IMG/VR virus record: IMGVR_UViG_3300028027_000246
Span: 1-23,326 of that record
From: a virus
Reading direction: 5' to 3' (one strand)
Length of the DNA stretch: 23,326 nucleotides
Positions within the stretch are counted from its first letter, which is position 1, and every line of letters begins with the position of its first letter. Shown piece by piece: positions 14,420-22,873 of this stretch. The notes beneath the pieces are model-generated. The model was not told where the DNA came from and did no database searches. It saw only the letters and a list, made by a program, of their open reading frames with translations. Both the position numbers and the translations under genes were made by a program.

Positions 14420-15574
14420 TTAACCATTAAGATATGTGTCTCCTTTCAATCTTTCAAAATTACCTTCTGTGTTTGTTGTTATTGATTTTCCTGCTCCTCC
14501 AGTTGTTAATGGTGGTGTGTTATGCAGCTTTTTAGTTATTTCAAGTCTCCCCTTAGCATAGCTTTTAGCTTCTAGGTTTTTTTGAGCCTTTTGACCTAAC
14601 TCTATATACGCAATAAACTCTGCTTTTTTAATTGGGTCATTGAACATTTGGTCGTACTTTCCATTGTTCATTCTTTCCGTTAATCCTTGCTTAACCTCGC
14701 TCGTTAATGGAGAACCCATAAACTCTGACATATTATTCAAAGCTTTTGATACAGATTCTAGATTTTGAACGCGCTCTTGCATGGCGTATTTTTCAGCGTT
14801 TACTTTATAATTATTTACTATATCTTCTCTGCGATATTGTTCTTCTCTTTGGATGTTATCCAATTCAACAATTATCTTTTTATGCTCATGCTCTAATCTT
14901 CCATCTACAGCAGTTAAGATTTCCATCTCTGTATCTATCATATCAGGAGTCCAATCAGTATGAGTTAACTCTAAGTTCTTTCTTACTAATTCTAATGCAG
15001 GCATAGCTTTAAATTCATTTATCTTAGTAAATGGAGCTACAATCTCATCAAATGTTAATCCTGCTTCCGCTAATTGAAAAACCATCTTTACATTAGGGTC
15101 CTCAAACTTAGATATTAATTTCTCTGTAGTTAAAGATTCAACCTCTCTTAGCTTTTCTTCATAAGGAGCAGTTATAGCTTCTTTGTAAGCTTCTAAAGAA
15201 TCTTCTTTTAACTCTAATCCATCTAGTTTAGCTATGTAAGCCCAACTGCCATCTTCAGGTTCGTTTGAATTAGTATCCTCTAAAGATAAAGGCTCTAAAT
15301 CTAAGGTCTCCGTTTCAGTTGTAGGCTCTTCTTTAGCTTCAGTAGGCTTTGCAGCTTCTTCTACTTTAACCTCAGGCTCTAGTCCTAAATCTTTAACTTC
15401 ATCTTTTGAAGCATCTTCTTTTGTTATTTCCGTAGGCTTTGCTTCTTCTGTTGCTTCGTTGTAGTTTGAATTTAAAAACGTATCATCCGATAGTAACTCG
15501 AAGTTAGCACGAGCTGGCGCAGACGATTCCTCTCGAACCGTATCATTTTGCACTGCTGTTGTTTCTTCTGTCAT
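14420..15574 (-). CDS. Acidic scaffold-like head protein (384 aa)
   Basis: The N-terminal third (about 36-115) is a low-complexity stretch rich in Glu, Pro, Thr and Lys (KPTEAKEEPTTETETLDLEP). The middle is helical (LREVESLTTEKLISKF, MQERVQNLESVSKALNNM). The protein lies between portal and capsid genes. Composition and place are those of an internal scaffold. The motif NFELLSDDTFLN at 24-35 recurs as NFERLKGDTYLN at 372-383, eight of twelve positions identical, so the same short peptide caps both ends; such peptides could contact capsid subunits. A TATATTTG element lies 20 bases upstream of the ATG. No protease motif is seen, so scaffold processing is not indicated. Confidence 0.65.
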   Translation of the reverse strand: MTEETTAVQNDTVREESSAPARANFELLSDDTFLNSNYNEATEEAKPTEITKEDASKDEVKDLGLEPEVKVEEAAKPTEAKEEPTTETETLDLEPLSLEDTNSNEPEDGSWAYIAKLDGLELKEDSLEAYKEAITAPYEEKLREVESLTTEKLISKFEDPNVKMVFQLAEAGLTFDEIVAPFTKINEFKAMPALELVRKNLELTHTDWTPDMIDTEMEILTAVDGRLEHEHKKIIVELDNIQREEQYRREDIVNNYKVNAEKYAMQERVQNLESVSKALNNMSEFMGSPLTSEVKQGLTERMNNGKYDQMFNDPIKKAEFIAYIELGQKAQKNLEAKSYAKGRLEITKKLHNTPPLTTGGAGKSITTNTEGNFERLKGDTYLNG

Positions 15575-15594
15575 GGTTTATAATTTTAATTACA

Positions 15595-15602
15595 CAAATA
15601 TA
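15595..15602 (-). promoter_or_regulatory. Putative -7 element (TATATTTG) for the scaffold-like gene
   Basis: TATATTTG on the minus strand matches TAnnTTTG, 20 bases upstream of the ATG at 15574, in the short gap after the portal stop. No TTTG at -33 spacing is visible. Confidence 0.4.
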
Positions 15603-15608
15603 TAACTA

Positions 15609-17840
15609 TTATTCTAATATTTGATTTTGATTGTTAAGATTTTCTGTTTGAGCTTGGAAATTCATTTTAGTAACATCGTTTCCTGCCTTTGCAGCATTTA
15701 CTTTAATGTCAACTTCTCCTTGTGCAATAATCTCCTCTATTCTAGCAGCTTGTCTATCTTCTCTATCTGCATTAGATATTTCTAATTGCTGCTGAAGTTG
15801 TTGTTGCTGCATTTGAATTTGTTGTTGTTGCATTTGCATTTGAGACTGTTGTTGCATTTGTTGAGATTGAGATTGCATTTCTTTTACCTTATTCCAACCT
15901 TCTTTTAATATTTGTTTTTGCTCTACGGCAGTTTCAGACCAAGCAAATGATAAGGCATCTTCTGGACGTATTTCTTTTGCATTTAAAGAGTTAGCCATTA
16001 AGCTTTCCATATAACGCTTAACCTCTGCATACTTACCTGAATCTTGTAAATGTACACCATAATCCTTAAATCCTAATTCTTGGGTTACGCGCATAAACTT
16101 CCACTTATCAATACCTAATATTTGCTCTCCTTCTTCTACTTTATAGAATGCCCAAGTAACCTTAGTTGATTCTATAATTCTCATTAAAGTCTTATCAATA
16201 AAAGAATAAACTCCGTAGAAGAAAGGCTCTGTAATAGTTCTTGATGCTTGTATAGCAGAATTGGTGTTTGTAGCCGTTGCAGATGCCGCGATTTGACCTT
16301 CTCTATTCTCAGAAATTCCAGTCATTCTATCCATCATTTGAAGGATAACATCTTTGAATTGAATTAAAGCTCCAAATGAGTTACTTAATCCTAAATCTTC
16401 TACTTGTAATATGTTGTTTAAAGATACATCTCTACCATGAAAGTTACCACTAGCAGATGTATCATAAGTTACAAATCCATCATTAACCATATCGTATTGT
16501 ATAGCTTTAACGGATGATTTTGCAGGCAAGCCAGCTAAGTTAAATCCTAACACTTTACCTTTGAACTTATTAATATCTTTTAATATCTGATACATAACTA
16601 TATCAAATATATTACTCCAATTCTCCATTTGTTGAAACATAGAAATTCTACGTCCATCTACTGTGTTGAACAAATATCCAACGTAAGAGCTACTTAATAT
16701 GTAAGCAGGGTTGTCTACTTTTCTCATTTGGAATTGAACTCGTCTGCAATTAACATCTAATTCTTTTAATCCGCCGATACGAGTCGCTTCCCATAAATCT
16801 TCTCTATACTTAGCAATTACTTCAATCCCTGGCTTACTATCCCAATGCTCTTTATTCATCTCATACTTATCTGTATCTAAAGCAATATAGATATATTCTT
16901 CTGTTGGGTCTAACGCTAATTGAGTTGCCGTCTTTTTAATCTTTTGGTAGTATTCAGGTATAACTGAAATCCATTCAACATGAATAACCTCTGCGATTAA
17001 TCCTGTTCCACTTGGACCATCTTTAATACTATCTGAGTAATATGTTGTTGGGTTTTTACCAATAGATTCAATAGTTTCAATTTGCTTTTTATCTAATTGG
17101 TAACGTCTTAATATTTCGTGTAATGGCAACCATTGACGGCATCCTTTGATAGGACTTTTCTCTAAATGCGGGTCACCTTTAATCTCTTCGTAAATAGCAT
17201 CTCTAGGGTCAATGTTTATGTAGTCCGTATCTCCTTTTTCATTACGTTCTATTTTACCAAACATAACAGAAGTAATTGCACAGTCTAATAAGTTATCTGC
17301 AAACTTTTGTTTTAAATTCAACGCAGGTATTTGCTCATTAAGGATAGATTGCATAATTAATTCTTCCTTATCCTTTGTAGACATATTCTCCCAAATTGGG
17401 TCATTCTCATCTTCAGGAATTGGAGCGCCTTCCATTATATCTACCCCTGCTTTTTCCTTCAACTCTAATATCTCTTTCTTGGCAATCATTGCCCCTGTCA
17501 TAAACTCAAATTGAGACATCTTTTGGAATTTAGCATCTCTATTATTTGTAAAAACAGTTGCACTTAAAGGTCTTACTAAAAACTCTCCAACCATTAGTTG
17601 AATTTTTGTAGTACAAGCTCTGTAAGATATAAATTGAGCACGATTTTCCTTACCATGCGTGTTAATTAAATACTTATAACTACCTGCTCGCTTAACCCCA
17701 TTAAATTGCTTGTAATGGTTATCCATTTCTTGTTTAGCTAAGTTACTGTTTCTCAGTATTCTTTGACCGTAATCTAAGTGTAACTGACACCAAGCTTTAT
17801 CTTTTTTAAATTGCGGGACTGTTTGCGATGGAAATTGCAT
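15609..17840 (-). CDS. Portal protein (743 aa)
   Basis: It is placed directly after the terminase large subunit gene. The order, size and an MDRMTGISENREGQ segment (TGI ... GQ, followed by SAIQASR) match the long-helix region of portal proteins in Bacteroidota phages. The protein would form the dodecameric ring at one capsid vertex through which DNA enters. Residues about 653-685 are almost entirely Gln and Met with some Ile and Leu, and would form a polar helix or coiled coil; the last 58 residues are charged. A TATTTTTG element lies 18 bases upstream of the ATG. No frameshift or truncation is seen. Confidence 0.85.
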   Translation of the reverse strand: MQFPSQTVPQFKKDKAWCQLHLDYGQRILRNSNLAKQEMDNHYKQFNGVKRAGSYKYLINTHGKENRAQFISYRACTTKIQLMVGEFLVRPLSATVFTNNRDAKFQKMSQFEFMTGAMIAKKEILELKEKAGVDIMEGAPIPEDENDPIWENMSTKDKEELIMQSILNEQIPALNLKQKFADNLLDCAITSVMFGKIERNEKGDTDYINIDPRDAIYEEIKGDPHLEKSPIKGCRQWLPLHEILRRYQLDKKQIETIESIGKNPTTYYSDSIKDGPSGTGLIAEVIHVEWISVIPEYYQKIKKTATQLALDPTEEYIYIALDTDKYEMNKEHWDSKPGIEVIAKYREDLWEATRIGGLKELDVNCRRVQFQMRKVDNPAYILSSSYVGYLFNTVDGRRISMFQQMENWSNIFDIVMYQILKDINKFKGKVLGFNLAGLPAKSSVKAIQYDMVNDGFVTYDTSASGNFHGRDVSLNNILQVEDLGLSNSFGALIQFKDVILQMMDRMTGISENREGQIAASATATNTNSAIQASRTITEPFFYGVYSFIDKTLMRIIESTKVTWAFYKVEEGEQILGIDKWKFMRVTQELGFKDYGVHLQDSGKYAEVKRYMESLMANSLNAKEIRPEDALSFAWSETAVEQKQILKEGWNKVKEMQSQSQQMQQQSQMQMQQQQIQMQQQQLQQQLEISNADREDRQAARIEEIIAQGEVDIKVNAAKAGNDVTKMNFQAQTENLNNQNQILE
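15785..15885 (-). repeat. CAA/CAG-rich low-complexity tract encoding poly-Gln/Met
   Basis: The plus strand is a run of TTG/CTG/CAT/TTG triplets, read on the minus strand as CAA, CAG and ATG codons. It encodes QQMQQQSQMQMQQQQ-type sequence in the portal C-terminal region. Such triplet runs can change length by replication slippage without breaking the frame. Confidence 0.8.
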
Positions 17841-17858
17841 AGTTGATTATATTTTTAT

Positions 17859-17866
17859 CAAAAATA
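17859..17866 (-). promoter_or_regulatory. Putative -7 element (TATTTTTG) for the portal gene
   Basis: TATTTTTG on the minus strand lies 18 bases upstream of the portal ATG at 17840, in the 41-base gap after the terminase stop. A TTTG on the minus strand at 17890-17893 gives a 23-base spacing, at the upper end of the usual -33 range. It lies inside the end of the terminase gene. Confidence 0.45.
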
Positions 17867-17881
17867 GTAAATAATTGTGTA

Positions 17882-19876
17882 TTATCTACCAAAACCTTTC
17901 CAATCTTGTTCAAGACTTACTCTTTTTTCTTTTTCCTCTTCATCTTCAAATGAATTTAACATAAAAGGGTCATCTTTTAAACTATAATTCAAATCCCTTG
18001 GAGCAGTTCCTGTACTTATATCTTGCATTAAAGCTATACCATAAGCATCCGCTAAGTCATTATCACTTCCTACTGTAACTTCATCAAAATTACCTAATTG
18101 ATTAATAAGTTCAGGGAACCAAATATTTTGTACATAATCGTAAATAGCAGTTTGCATTAATCCTACCATTAATGGTCTACTATAAGTATTTAAAGATACC
18201 CAATACTCATGTGATTGTTCCGAGTTAGTACTTTCAAATTTAGTAGGACGTACCGCTAAATACTTTTGACAACCATGGTCTTTATACCAATTTATAATAC
18301 CCGAACTACTAGCCTTATCTCCTAATGTACTTCCAACTAGATTATAATAAACAGATAGCTTACAACACATATCAAAAAAGTATTCTTTTCTTTTAGGACG
18401 AGTACAAATAATTGCCACAGGTCCTAATTGGTATTCGGGATGTATAGTATTTCTTCTCATCAATACACACATAGCTCCTAAAGATTTAGATACACCTTTA
18501 TCTTGGTCATAAGCATCTATTCCGCCAACGTATAAGTTTTGAAACTTTGGATTAGGATGATAGGCATCCATTATTAATACACAATCTCTTTCATCATCCG
18601 TATCTTTAGCAGGAACAGCTCTTACTCTAGGATTGTCTCCGCGCTCTCCTTTATCATTTAAAATCCACTCTAATCTATACTTAGAATATTTATATTGAGT
18701 AGCGTTTATAGCATCCTGCTGATTATTTATCTTTTCAATATCAAAGTTGTTACTAAACATCTTTTTAAATATCTCAGTCTCGTCTAATGGAAAGTTTTGT
18801 AGCTCTTCTAAGTAATCTTTTAAAGGACCTTTCTTCTTAATAGCTCTATCTCTTAGTATTGATTCTTTAGCAGTAGTTTCATCCTCCACTCCTATTAATT
18901 GGTATGGTTTCTTATCTCCACTTAATAAAGATGGTATCTCTCCTACATCCTGGTCGTTATCTGTTGCTCCGCCATAGTGAGGAAAGTAAAATCTAGTAGC
19001 AGGTATTAGGAATTTAATAAAATTGTATGAATCTGGCTCATTCCACATCTCCATAAAGTCTTTTGAACCTTTATTAATGTTTCCTCCTGTACCATAGAAG
19101 AACATAGTTCCTATCTGCTTATTACCTTTAGTTAAACAAGCTCTTGTAGCCGAGTAAAACTCTTTTAATTTCTCAAACTCTCCACACTCCTCTGCAATTA
19201 CATCGTTTAAATACAATCCTTTAAACATATTAGGGTTAGTGTGCATGGTACGAACTAGTATTTTGCTATTAGTTCCTTTGTCTATGTATTGACCTTTGTC
19301 TTTTATCTTATATCCTGCTATAACCTCATCATCATTATTCAATAATGTACCCATCCTAAACTCAGGAACTATTAAAGAATCCGCCAAGCTCCACTTCTTC
19401 ATAAAATCCTCTGCGTAATCTTTTAATCCTGCCGCTACACCTGCTTGATAAGCAAAATTGAATCTGTAGCCATAATCTACAACTGCTTTTTGGGTAAACT
19501 CGGATATACCTTTACGTCTACCCTTAGCTGCCATTATATTCTTACCATTAGCCTTAGCATAGTCTATTAAGTAGGCTAATTCTAAGTGTAAATCACACAT
19601 ATCTGGAGTTACAACACCTCCAACAGTAGAGAATGTACTAAAGTTTAAGAAATAGTAGTATCTGCCAGGGATATAAACACCTCCTGTTTGAATGCCATTG
19701 TGAATATAGTATAATTGTTCTTCCCAATACTTTAAGTAATCAGGAGTTCCTACCACTTTAGGATTTAGTAAACTATCTGCATATCCAGGTATTCCGTATT
19801 TAACTACGGGATTAGGACAAAAGTTTTTTCCCTTATAATAAGGGGTTTTTAGAATAGGTACGTCTTTTATATCCAT
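17882..19876 (-). CDS. terL: Terminase large subunit (DNA-packaging ATPase/nuclease, 664 aa)
   Basis: The motor that cuts concatemeric DNA and drives it into the prohead. The ATPase domain shows a variant Walker A, AAKGRRKGIS at 117-126, and a Walker B with a paired Glu, VIAEECGEF at 226-234. A FFYGTGGN coupling-type motif is at 259-266. The C-terminal RuvC-like nuclease has GGIDAYDQD at 451-459 (catalytic-type D454 and D457) and a final acidic cluster, GSDNDLADAYG at 603-613. Motif order and spacing are as expected for a full-length TerL. Its ATG overlaps the stop of the 180-aa gene by one base (TAATG), so the two are probably translated together. Confidence 0.9.
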   Translation of the reverse strand: MDIKDVPILKTPYYKGKNFCPNPVVKYGIPGYADSLLNPKVVGTPDYLKYWEEQLYYIHNGIQTGGVYIPGRYYYFLNFSTFSTVGGVVTPDMCDLHLELAYLIDYAKANGKNIMAAKGRRKGISEFTQKAVVDYGYRFNFAYQAGVAAGLKDYAEDFMKKWSLADSLIVPEFRMGTLLNNDDEVIAGYKIKDKGQYIDKGTNSKILVRTMHTNPNMFKGLYLNDVIAEECGEFEKLKEFYSATRACLTKGNKQIGTMFFYGTGGNINKGSKDFMEMWNEPDSYNFIKFLIPATRFYFPHYGGATDNDQDVGEIPSLLSGDKKPYQLIGVEDETTAKESILRDRAIKKKGPLKDYLEELQNFPLDETEIFKKMFSNNFDIEKINNQQDAINATQYKYSKYRLEWILNDKGERGDNPRVRAVPAKDTDDERDCVLIMDAYHPNPKFQNLYVGGIDAYDQDKGVSKSLGAMCVLMRRNTIHPEYQLGPVAIICTRPKRKEYFFDMCCKLSVYYNLVGSTLGDKASSSGIINWYKDHGCQKYLAVRPTKFESTNSEQSHEYWVSLNTYSRPLMVGLMQTAIYDYVQNIWFPELINQLGNFDEVTVGSDNDLADAYGIALMQDISTGTAPRDLNYSLKDDPFMLNSFEDEEEKEKRVSLEQDWKGFGR

Positions 19877-20418
19877 TATTTCTTAAATCTAATTGAGTTA
19901 TAGTGCTTGATGTTAGTTTGCCAAGATTCCATAAGGCTTAATTCCCTATCTCCTTTAAGTTCAGCTTCTAATATGTTCTTTTCTATAATCTCTGTTTCTA
20001 AATCTCTAATATCTTTACGGAAACCAGATATAATCTCTCTTAGATTCTTTAATCTAGTAGAACTATCCTCCATTAATATCTCTTGTTGAGATTGCTCTAT
20101 TTTTTGTTGGTAAATAGAGATTAATTCCTCGTTTCTATTGTATTGTAAAGACTTATAGGCTTCTATTGCAGCTTGTATTCTCTTTTCCCTCTTATCTTCC
20201 TCCAATAACTTAGGGTTATTATCTCCGAATACATGCCAAATTGCTTTGGATAACCTTTGTCTTTCGGGATATTGCTTGTAAATGGAATTGTAATCAAAGG
20301 CTAGTACTATAAAAAGTACTTCTTTCTCGTTTAATAATCTTAACTCTGGACATAATCTAACTGCTTCAGGATGAAGAATAGCATTATTCTTTTGGTCTAA
20401 GTGAAATAAATAACTCAT
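19876..20418 (-). CDS. Protein of unknown function coupled to terL (180 aa), possible small terminase analogue
   Basis: A soluble protein with a mixed N-terminal region (HLDQKNNAILHPEAVRLCPE, EVLFIVLAFDYNSIYKQYP) and a long helical C-terminal half with heptad-like spacing (QQKIEQSQQEILM, LRDLETEI-type segments). Its stop overlaps the terL ATG (TAATG). Position and coiled coil are those of a small terminase subunit, but no helix-turn-helix is recognised. Similar proteins precede terL in other Bacteroidota phages (recalled). The small-terminase reading is therefore an inference. The gene begins only 13 bases after the terminator behind the nuclease gene, leaving almost no room for a promoter. 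Confidence 0.6.
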   Translation of the reverse strand: MSYLFHLDQKNNAILHPEAVRLCPELRLLNEKEVLFIVLAFDYNSIYKQYPERQRLSKAIWHVFGDNNPKLLEEDKREKRIQAAIEAYKSLQYNRNEELISIYQQKIEQSQQEILMEDSSTRLKNLREIISGFRKDIRDLETEIIEKNILEAELKGDRELSLMESWQTNIKHYNSIRFKK

Positions 20419-20431
20419 AATATGTTTCTAT

Positions 20432-20464
20432 AAAAAAATAGCGGACAACATCTCGTTTCCGCTA
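20432..20464 (-). terminator. Hairpin terminator between nuclease gene and packaging operon
   Basis: On the minus strand TAGCGGA pairs with TCCGCTA (plus positions 20439-20445 and 20458-20464) around a 12-base loop and is followed by TTTTTTT. It separates the early-type genes from the packaging genes. Because it ends 13 bases before the next ATG, it could also act as an attenuator or a leader structure. Confidence 0.75.
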
Positions 20465-20490
20465 CTAATTTATGTAATTTTTAGTTAATA

Positions 20491-21291
20491 TTAAAATTCT
20501 TCTATATCTAAGTTAGAATATACCGCATTTGGAGTCATATCACTTACTATTTTATCCTTAAAGTAATCTAATAGTAATTTAACATCATTCTTCATGTACA
20601 TAGCAGGTACAGCTTCGTTTTTATAGCTTTTTAAAGTACCATCTTCGTTCCAAAAAGGAGTAATTAAGTCAATAAATAACTTCTCGCACTTTCTTCCTGT
20701 TAATTCCTCAAATAAATGAGCATAATAACTTAATTGGAAGCAAATCTTCGTGTATTTGTTATTAGGGAGGTGACTAAATGGAGCATTTAAGAATGATTGA
20801 CCGCTAATCTTGAATAAACTATCGTATCCTTTAGCAAAACATTTAAAATCAGACAAATGGAACTTACTATCCTTTCTATTAGATACTAAACTAAGCTTAT
20901 CCCAACTACCCGCAAGCCTTCTTTCTAAATCATAAGGTATTCCTTGCTCGTAAGTCCTATTATAACTCTTGTACTTCTCTAATACGGCAATAACCAACTC
21001 TTTAATATCGCCATCTTCAGGTAAAAAAGTAGCAGTTTGAGCGTATAACTCCAATGCCTTATCTATTCTAGTTCCGTTTTCCGTAGATTTATTCCACCCA
21101 GCTTGAATTTCTTCTTGAGATACTCCGCTATTCCTAGCCATAATCCTAGATATGCCATCAGAATCAAACTTAGGAACTAAATATCCATAAAGTCTACTAA
21201 AACCCATATACTCTAAACCTTCGTTATCGAAATATTTATGAGCGATAGGGTCTAAGTAAACCTTATTTGGAAATAATGTATGGATAGCCAT
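20491..21291 (-). CDS. PD-(D/E)XK superfamily nuclease (RecB/Cas4-like), 266 aa
   Basis: The core runs RRLAGSWDKLSL (124-135, acidic D131), then SDFK (147-150, the D-x-K signature with D148 and K150), then FQLSYYAHLF (185-194, the Q-L-x-x-Y-A helix of RecB-family nucleases). An upstream NGTRIDKALELY (72-83) occupies the place of the usual GT-x-x-H-x-x-x-E motif, with Asp where His is common. The protein is probably a DNA exonuclease or recombination nuclease for replication, recombination or genome processing. Its ATG overlaps the stop of the 227-aa gene (TAATG), suggesting the two work together, perhaps as an exonuclease with a ssDNA-binding partner. Confidence 0.75.
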   Translation of the reverse strand: MAIHTLFPNKVYLDPIAHKYFDNEGLEYMGFSRLYGYLVPKFDSDGISRIMARNSGVSQEEIQAGWNKSTENGTRIDKALELYAQTATFLPEDGDIKELVIAVLEKYKSYNRTYEQGIPYDLERRLAGSWDKLSLVSNRKDSKFHLSDFKCFAKGYDSLFKISGQSFLNAPFSHLPNNKYTKICFQLSYYAHLFEELTGRKCEKLFIDLITPFWNEDGTLKSYKNEAVPAMYMKNDVKLLLDYFKDKIVSDMTPNAVYSNLDIEEF

Positions 21292-21974
21292 TAAGCTTTT
21301 AATTTAATTGGTTCAGCAATCTCTTCTAACATCAATACTTCTTCAGTAATATCAATACTACTAATATCCATATCCTCATTAGTTATAACGATACATCCCA
21401 ACTTTTCTAATACAGAAGTCATATAATCTCTCTTATCTTCATTAGACATCTCTTTAAATGCCTCCATGTCTATATTAGAGTCTTTACCTTGTTGGATATA
21501 ACGAACAGTAATCTCCTCGTTAGTAATCTTCTTTAATCCTTTTGTATAAGCATGAACCTCAATAAGAATCTCTCCTAATAATTGTTTAACAATATCAAAG
21601 AACTCATATCCATCCGAACTATCTACTTTAGGGGTAGAGAACTTAATGAACTTAGTATCGAATACACGACTCTCCACTTTCAATACGAAGTAATCATCGT
21701 TTACCTCAAAAGATAATACATTACAACTAGCTATTAAACTAGCCTTCTCACTTTTAGGTGTCGAATCTGTGATTAATCCCGCAATATTCATAGCATGGAA
21801 TCTTAAATCCTTAATCTTATCTTCTAAATCTAAGTGTATAGGATGGCGAACAGTATCCTTAAACCCATTAATAGCTATACGATTCTCTTTTACTGTCTCT
21901 ACAGTACCTTCAATAATTAAACCTTTCAATCCTTCTGAGGATAAGGTTACTTTTCTGATTTGTTTTTCTTTCAT
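21291..21974 (-). CDS. Unknown 227-aa protein coupled to the nuclease, possible DNA-metabolism partner
   Basis: A soluble acidic protein. The first 120 residues are mixed alpha/beta (VTLSSEGLKGLIIEGTVETV, HPIHLDLEDKIKDLRFHAMN) and the rest is helical and acidic, with an Asp/Glu-rich C-terminal segment (DMDISSIDITEEVLMLEEI) as in single-stranded DNA-binding proteins, though it ends in KLKA. It overlaps the nuclease ATG by one base and the upstream gene by four (ATGA). A recombination or ssDNA-binding partner of the nuclease is an inference from place and the acidic tail; no family is recognised. Confidence 0.6.
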   Translation of the reverse strand: MKEKQIRKVTLSSEGLKGLIIEGTVETVKENRIAINGFKDTVRHPIHLDLEDKIKDLRFHAMNIAGLITDSTPKSEKASLIASCNVLSFEVNDDYFVLKVESRVFDTKFIKFSTPKVDSSDGYEFFDIVKQLLGEILIEVHAYTKGLKKITNEEITVRYIQQGKDSNIDMEAFKEMSNEDKRDYMTSVLEKLGCIVITNEDMDISSIDITEEVLMLEEIAEPIKLKA

Positions 21975-22219
21975 TTTATTTTATTTTTGGTTTTACTTAT
22001 TATCACTTTATCAATTCTATCAAATAAATCTTGTAAATCTTTAGAAGAGTCTATTGACCACTTCTTAGTTTTTAAAACATAAAAGCAATTTTCATTTCTA
22101 TCAATACCTAAATCTGATTTACACTCTATAGTTAAAAATTCATCTATGCCATCTAGGCAATTACCTTCTTGAGAAAATTCAAATGATGCTGATTCTAATA
22201 TTGGCTTATCTTCTTCCAT
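21971..22219 (-). CDS. Unknown 82-aa acidic protein
   Basis: A small soluble protein (MEEDKPILESASFEFSQEG) with a lysine-rich end (KVIISKTKNKIK). Its last four bases overlap the next ATG (ATGA), and it starts one base after the preceding gene, so it is part of a tight operon. The function is unknown. Confidence 0.6.
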   Translation of the reverse strand: MEEDKPILESASFEFSQEGNCLDGIDEFLTIECKSDLGIDRNENCFYVLKTKKWSIDSSKDLQDLFDRIDKVIISKTKNKIK

Positions 22220-22220
22220 G

Positions 22221-22541
22221 CTATTTTTGATTTTTAAAATACTTACTATCTACTAAATACTTGTGAAGCTCCTTTAAATTTCGGCATATCTCCTTATCTA
22301 AATCATGGGCTTTAATATCCTTCCTAGGCTTACCACTAATACCACCCTTATCATACAAATACCAACCTAACCAATCAGAGCCCCTATCCGTTAATACCTC
22401 ATCCCAAAACATCTCTACCAAAGTATTATGTTCATCAAATGAATCTATAAGGTCTATCTTAAACTCACTATACAATTTATTTAACTTGCTACTATGACTA
22501 ACCATTAATCCAATAGCCTTTTCAAAATCTTTATACTCCAT
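22221..22541 (-). CDS. Unknown 106-aa phage protein with a DWLGWYLY motif
   Basis: The sequence MEYKDFEKAIGLM ... MFWDEVLTDRGSDWLGWYLYDKGG ... AHDLDKEICRNLKELHKYL follows the pattern of a small phage family with a D-W-x-x-W-F/Y-x-Y/F core and an Asp-rich C-terminal helix (recalled). That family has no established function. It is soluble with no signal peptide. It overlaps the upstream gene by 11 bases. Confidence 0.65.
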   Translation of the reverse strand: MEYKDFEKAIGLMVSHSSKLNKLYSEFKIDLIDSFDEHNTLVEMFWDEVLTDRGSDWLGWYLYDKGGISGKPRKDIKAHDLDKEICRNLKELHKYLVDSKYFKNQK

Positions 22542-22872
22542 ATTTTTCTATTATTACTTTATCATTACAATCATACAATTTCTTATCTATCTCGCTATTA
22601 AACACTATTACATGGACAGCAACCTTTTGGTCCCACCTCCTATAAGTAGCAGGCTTATCCTCAAATAAATAATTATCCCTATCCCATTCCTGACCAAAGA
22701 TACTAACACTTATTGAATAAGGCAAACTATTACCACTATCATCAAACGCCAACTCACTAATAGCGTCTAATTCGGCGGTAATTATAGGGTCTGTATCTGT
22801 ATCAGAATACAAATCATTTCCCTCCATCATAAATACACTAGTGTAAACCCTATACTTATCCTCTTTTACCAT
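22531..22872 (-). CDS. Unknown 113-aa protein
   Basis: An acidic soluble protein, begins MVKEDKYRVYTSVFMMEGND, with an internal SDTDTDPIITAELDAISELAF stretch and a strand-rich C-terminal half. No family is recognised. It overlaps the next gene by 11 bases and starts one base after the 63-aa gene, consistent with a small early-type operon. Confidence 0.6.
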   Translation of the reverse strand: MVKEDKYRVYTSVFMMEGNDLYSDTDTDPIITAELDAISELAFDDSGNSLPYSISVSIFGQEWDRDNYLFEDKPATYRRWDQKVAVHVIVFNSEIDKKLYDCNDKVIIEKYGV

Positions 22873-22873
22873 A

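Noticed and set aside
14746-15006. Plus-strand 86-codon frame
   Set aside because: Antisense to the helical part of the scaffold-like gene; Leu-rich as expected from its Glu/Lys codons.
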